Below, piece by piece: positions 6,712 to 7,489 of a DNA stretch of 7,489 bases; position 1 is the first letter of the stretch, and every line of letters starts with the position of its first letter. The stretch is from positions 1 to 7,489 of the forward strand of contig JAQVRY010000067.1 of NCBI GenBank assembly GCA_028700795.1, read 5' to 3'. The notes below the pieces were generated by a model. That model did not search any database. It worked only from the letters and a program-made list of their open reading frames with translations, and had not been told where the DNA came from. The DNA comes from Tissierellia bacterium. GTDB lineage: Bacteria > Bacillota > Clostridia > Tissierellales > Sedimentibacteraceae. A program made the translations under genes and the position numbers.

Positions 6712-7489
6712 TAAATAATCTCCTTTCAAGCATATCCTTGAATGCTTCGATTCTTGTATCGATTCCCGCCTCCCCTGTATGTTCGTCTATCTTTAATATT
6801 AAAAATGGAAAATCCGGTACACTGTCTTTTATAAGTTCAATTATTACGGAATCTGTTCCGCAGTTAAATGATGATATATATATTATTCCATCTGCTGTTT
6901 TTTCTTTTACTGCATTGACAGCAAACCCGAAATTTTCTCGTACAAAAGTCCAAAAGGGTCTTTTATATAGATTTTCTGCTTCTTTTTGTAAAATATCTTC
7001 GCCCGTAAAATCAGCTGTTATTATTCCCATTCCCAGATCGTTTATTTTTTTTACCAAATTCATATTTATAAAGCTATCATAAATATTGTAAGGATGTCCT
7101 GTCAATGCAATATTTATTTCATAACCTGAATCACGGATGCCTATTTCATGATTGCTTTGAACATTTAGTGCATTAACAAATGCTCTTTTTATTTCATAAT
7201 TATTTTTTTTTAAGAATTTCCCTGATGTTTTAGCCCAACAATATAGCTTTTTCTTAGATGTAGCATAAATGGGCTCTGTAACAGTTACAGGCAATTTATC
7301 GAAGCTGTTGATAACCATTTCAGGCAGACCACAAAATTTAGGGCATATGTATTCGTTTTTCCATAACTGCATAATCCTCGGAATTATCAATAAATCACAT
7401 TTATCCTTTATTGAATCTACGTGCCCGTGGAAGACTTTAACAGGCAGACATGCATCATCTACACAGTATTTTACCCCTGCATCCAAAAT
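6683..7489 (-). CDS. DUF2229-type dehydratase-related protein, 5' end outside the window (gene A)
   Basis: The frame is open from the stop at 6683 to the right edge, giving 268 visible codons. The first visible residues (ILDAGVKYC) are not a natural N-terminus. Alignment of its GVKYCVDDACLPVK block with GTKYSPEEICLPFK of gene B suggests about 35 residues are missing. It belongs to the DUF2229/COG3580 group often labelled acyl-CoA dehydratase activase-related. Counting visible residues, motifs are CLPVKVFHGHV (14-24), NEYICPKFCGLPEM (45-58), NIALTGHPYNIYD (126-138), SSFNCGTDS (206-214) and DEHTGEAGIDTRIEAF (235-250), then LERR. C14, C49, C53 and C210 are candidate Fe-S ligands. It is the first visible gene of the operon; its promoter must lie beyond 7489. 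A TTG at 7486 is not a credible start because homologous sequence continues upstream of it. Confidence 0.85.
   Translation of the reverse strand: MLDAGVKYCVDDACLPVKVFHGHVDSIKDKCDLLIIPRIMQLWKNEYICPKFCGLPEMVINSFDKLPVTVTEPIYATSKKKLYCWAKTSGKFLKKNNYEIKRAFVNALNVQSNHEIGIRDSGYEINIALTGHPYNIYDSFINMNLVKKINDLGMGIITADFTGEDILQKEAENLYKRPFWTFVRENFGFAVNAVKEKTADGIIYISSFNCGTDSVIIELIKDSVPDFPFLILKIDEHTGEAGIDTRIEAFKDMLERRLFNESNISTHG
6719..6724 (-). promoter_or_regulatory. Ribosome binding site of gene B inside gene A
   Basis: AGGAGA on the minus strand lies seven bases before the ATG at 6711. The same bases encode the two arginines of the LERR motif at the end of gene A. This decides the gene B start and implies that translation of B is coupled to that of A. 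Confidence 0.8.

Noticed and set aside
6693..7082. A 129-codon plus-strand open frame opposite gene A
   Set aside because: It is antisense to a conserved gene, ser/ile-rich as expected for a complementary AT-rich frame, and has no family resemblance.
1..7489. A CRISPR array, tRNA, rRNA or insertion sequence
   Set aside because: I found no regularly spaced repeats, no cloverleaf-like or rRNA sequence and no transposase in reading both strands.

Overview
The window is AT-rich DNA with strong AGGAG-type ribosome binding sites, sigma-A-like promoters with 17-bp spacers, and genes typical of an anaerobic low-GC Firmicute, most likely a member of the Clostridia. The strongest pointer is an operon of oxygen-sensitive 2-hydroxyacyl-CoA dehydratase/activase-type proteins. 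The species cannot be named from this sequence.

Layout from left to right. Positions 1-707 (minus) hold the first 235 codons of a polytopic membrane protein that runs off the left edge. It may be an MFS-type transporter or the membrane half of a larger sensor. A divergent promoter region (708-937) separates it from prfC (938-2530, plus), which encodes peptide chain release factor 3. A bidirectional terminator hairpin (2582-2605) lies between prfC and a convergent two-gene minus-strand unit. That unit encodes a ProXp-ala/YbaK-type Ala-tRNA(Pro) deacylase (3888-4379) followed by a YbdG-type MscS-family mechanosensitive channel (2639-3868), and its promoter is well defined at 4473-4501. An intergenic stretch (4398-4661) carries three hairpins: the apparent terminator of the next operon, a short palindrome resembling a widespread intergenic repeat, and a small flanking hairpin.

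The right-hand part (4662-7489, minus) is a three-gene operon with overlapping reading frames, read from right to left. Gene A lacks its 5' end at the window edge. Genes A and B are recognisable paralogues of each other, both in the DUF2229/COG3580-COG3581 group related to 2-hydroxyacyl-CoA dehydratase subunits. Gene C is a complete ASKHA-fold activase of the BcrA/BadF/HgdC family with the cluster-binding cysteines in place. By analogy with HgdC/HgdAB and benzoyl-CoA reductase, C would use ATP to push low-potential electrons onto an A-B Fe-S heterodimer. The substrate of this subgroup is not evident here, and I know of no established one. At both junctions the start codon of the next gene lies inside the end of the previous one, and its ribosome binding site is formed by the codons of a conserved LERR motif. 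This repeated design is the most distinctive structure in the window.
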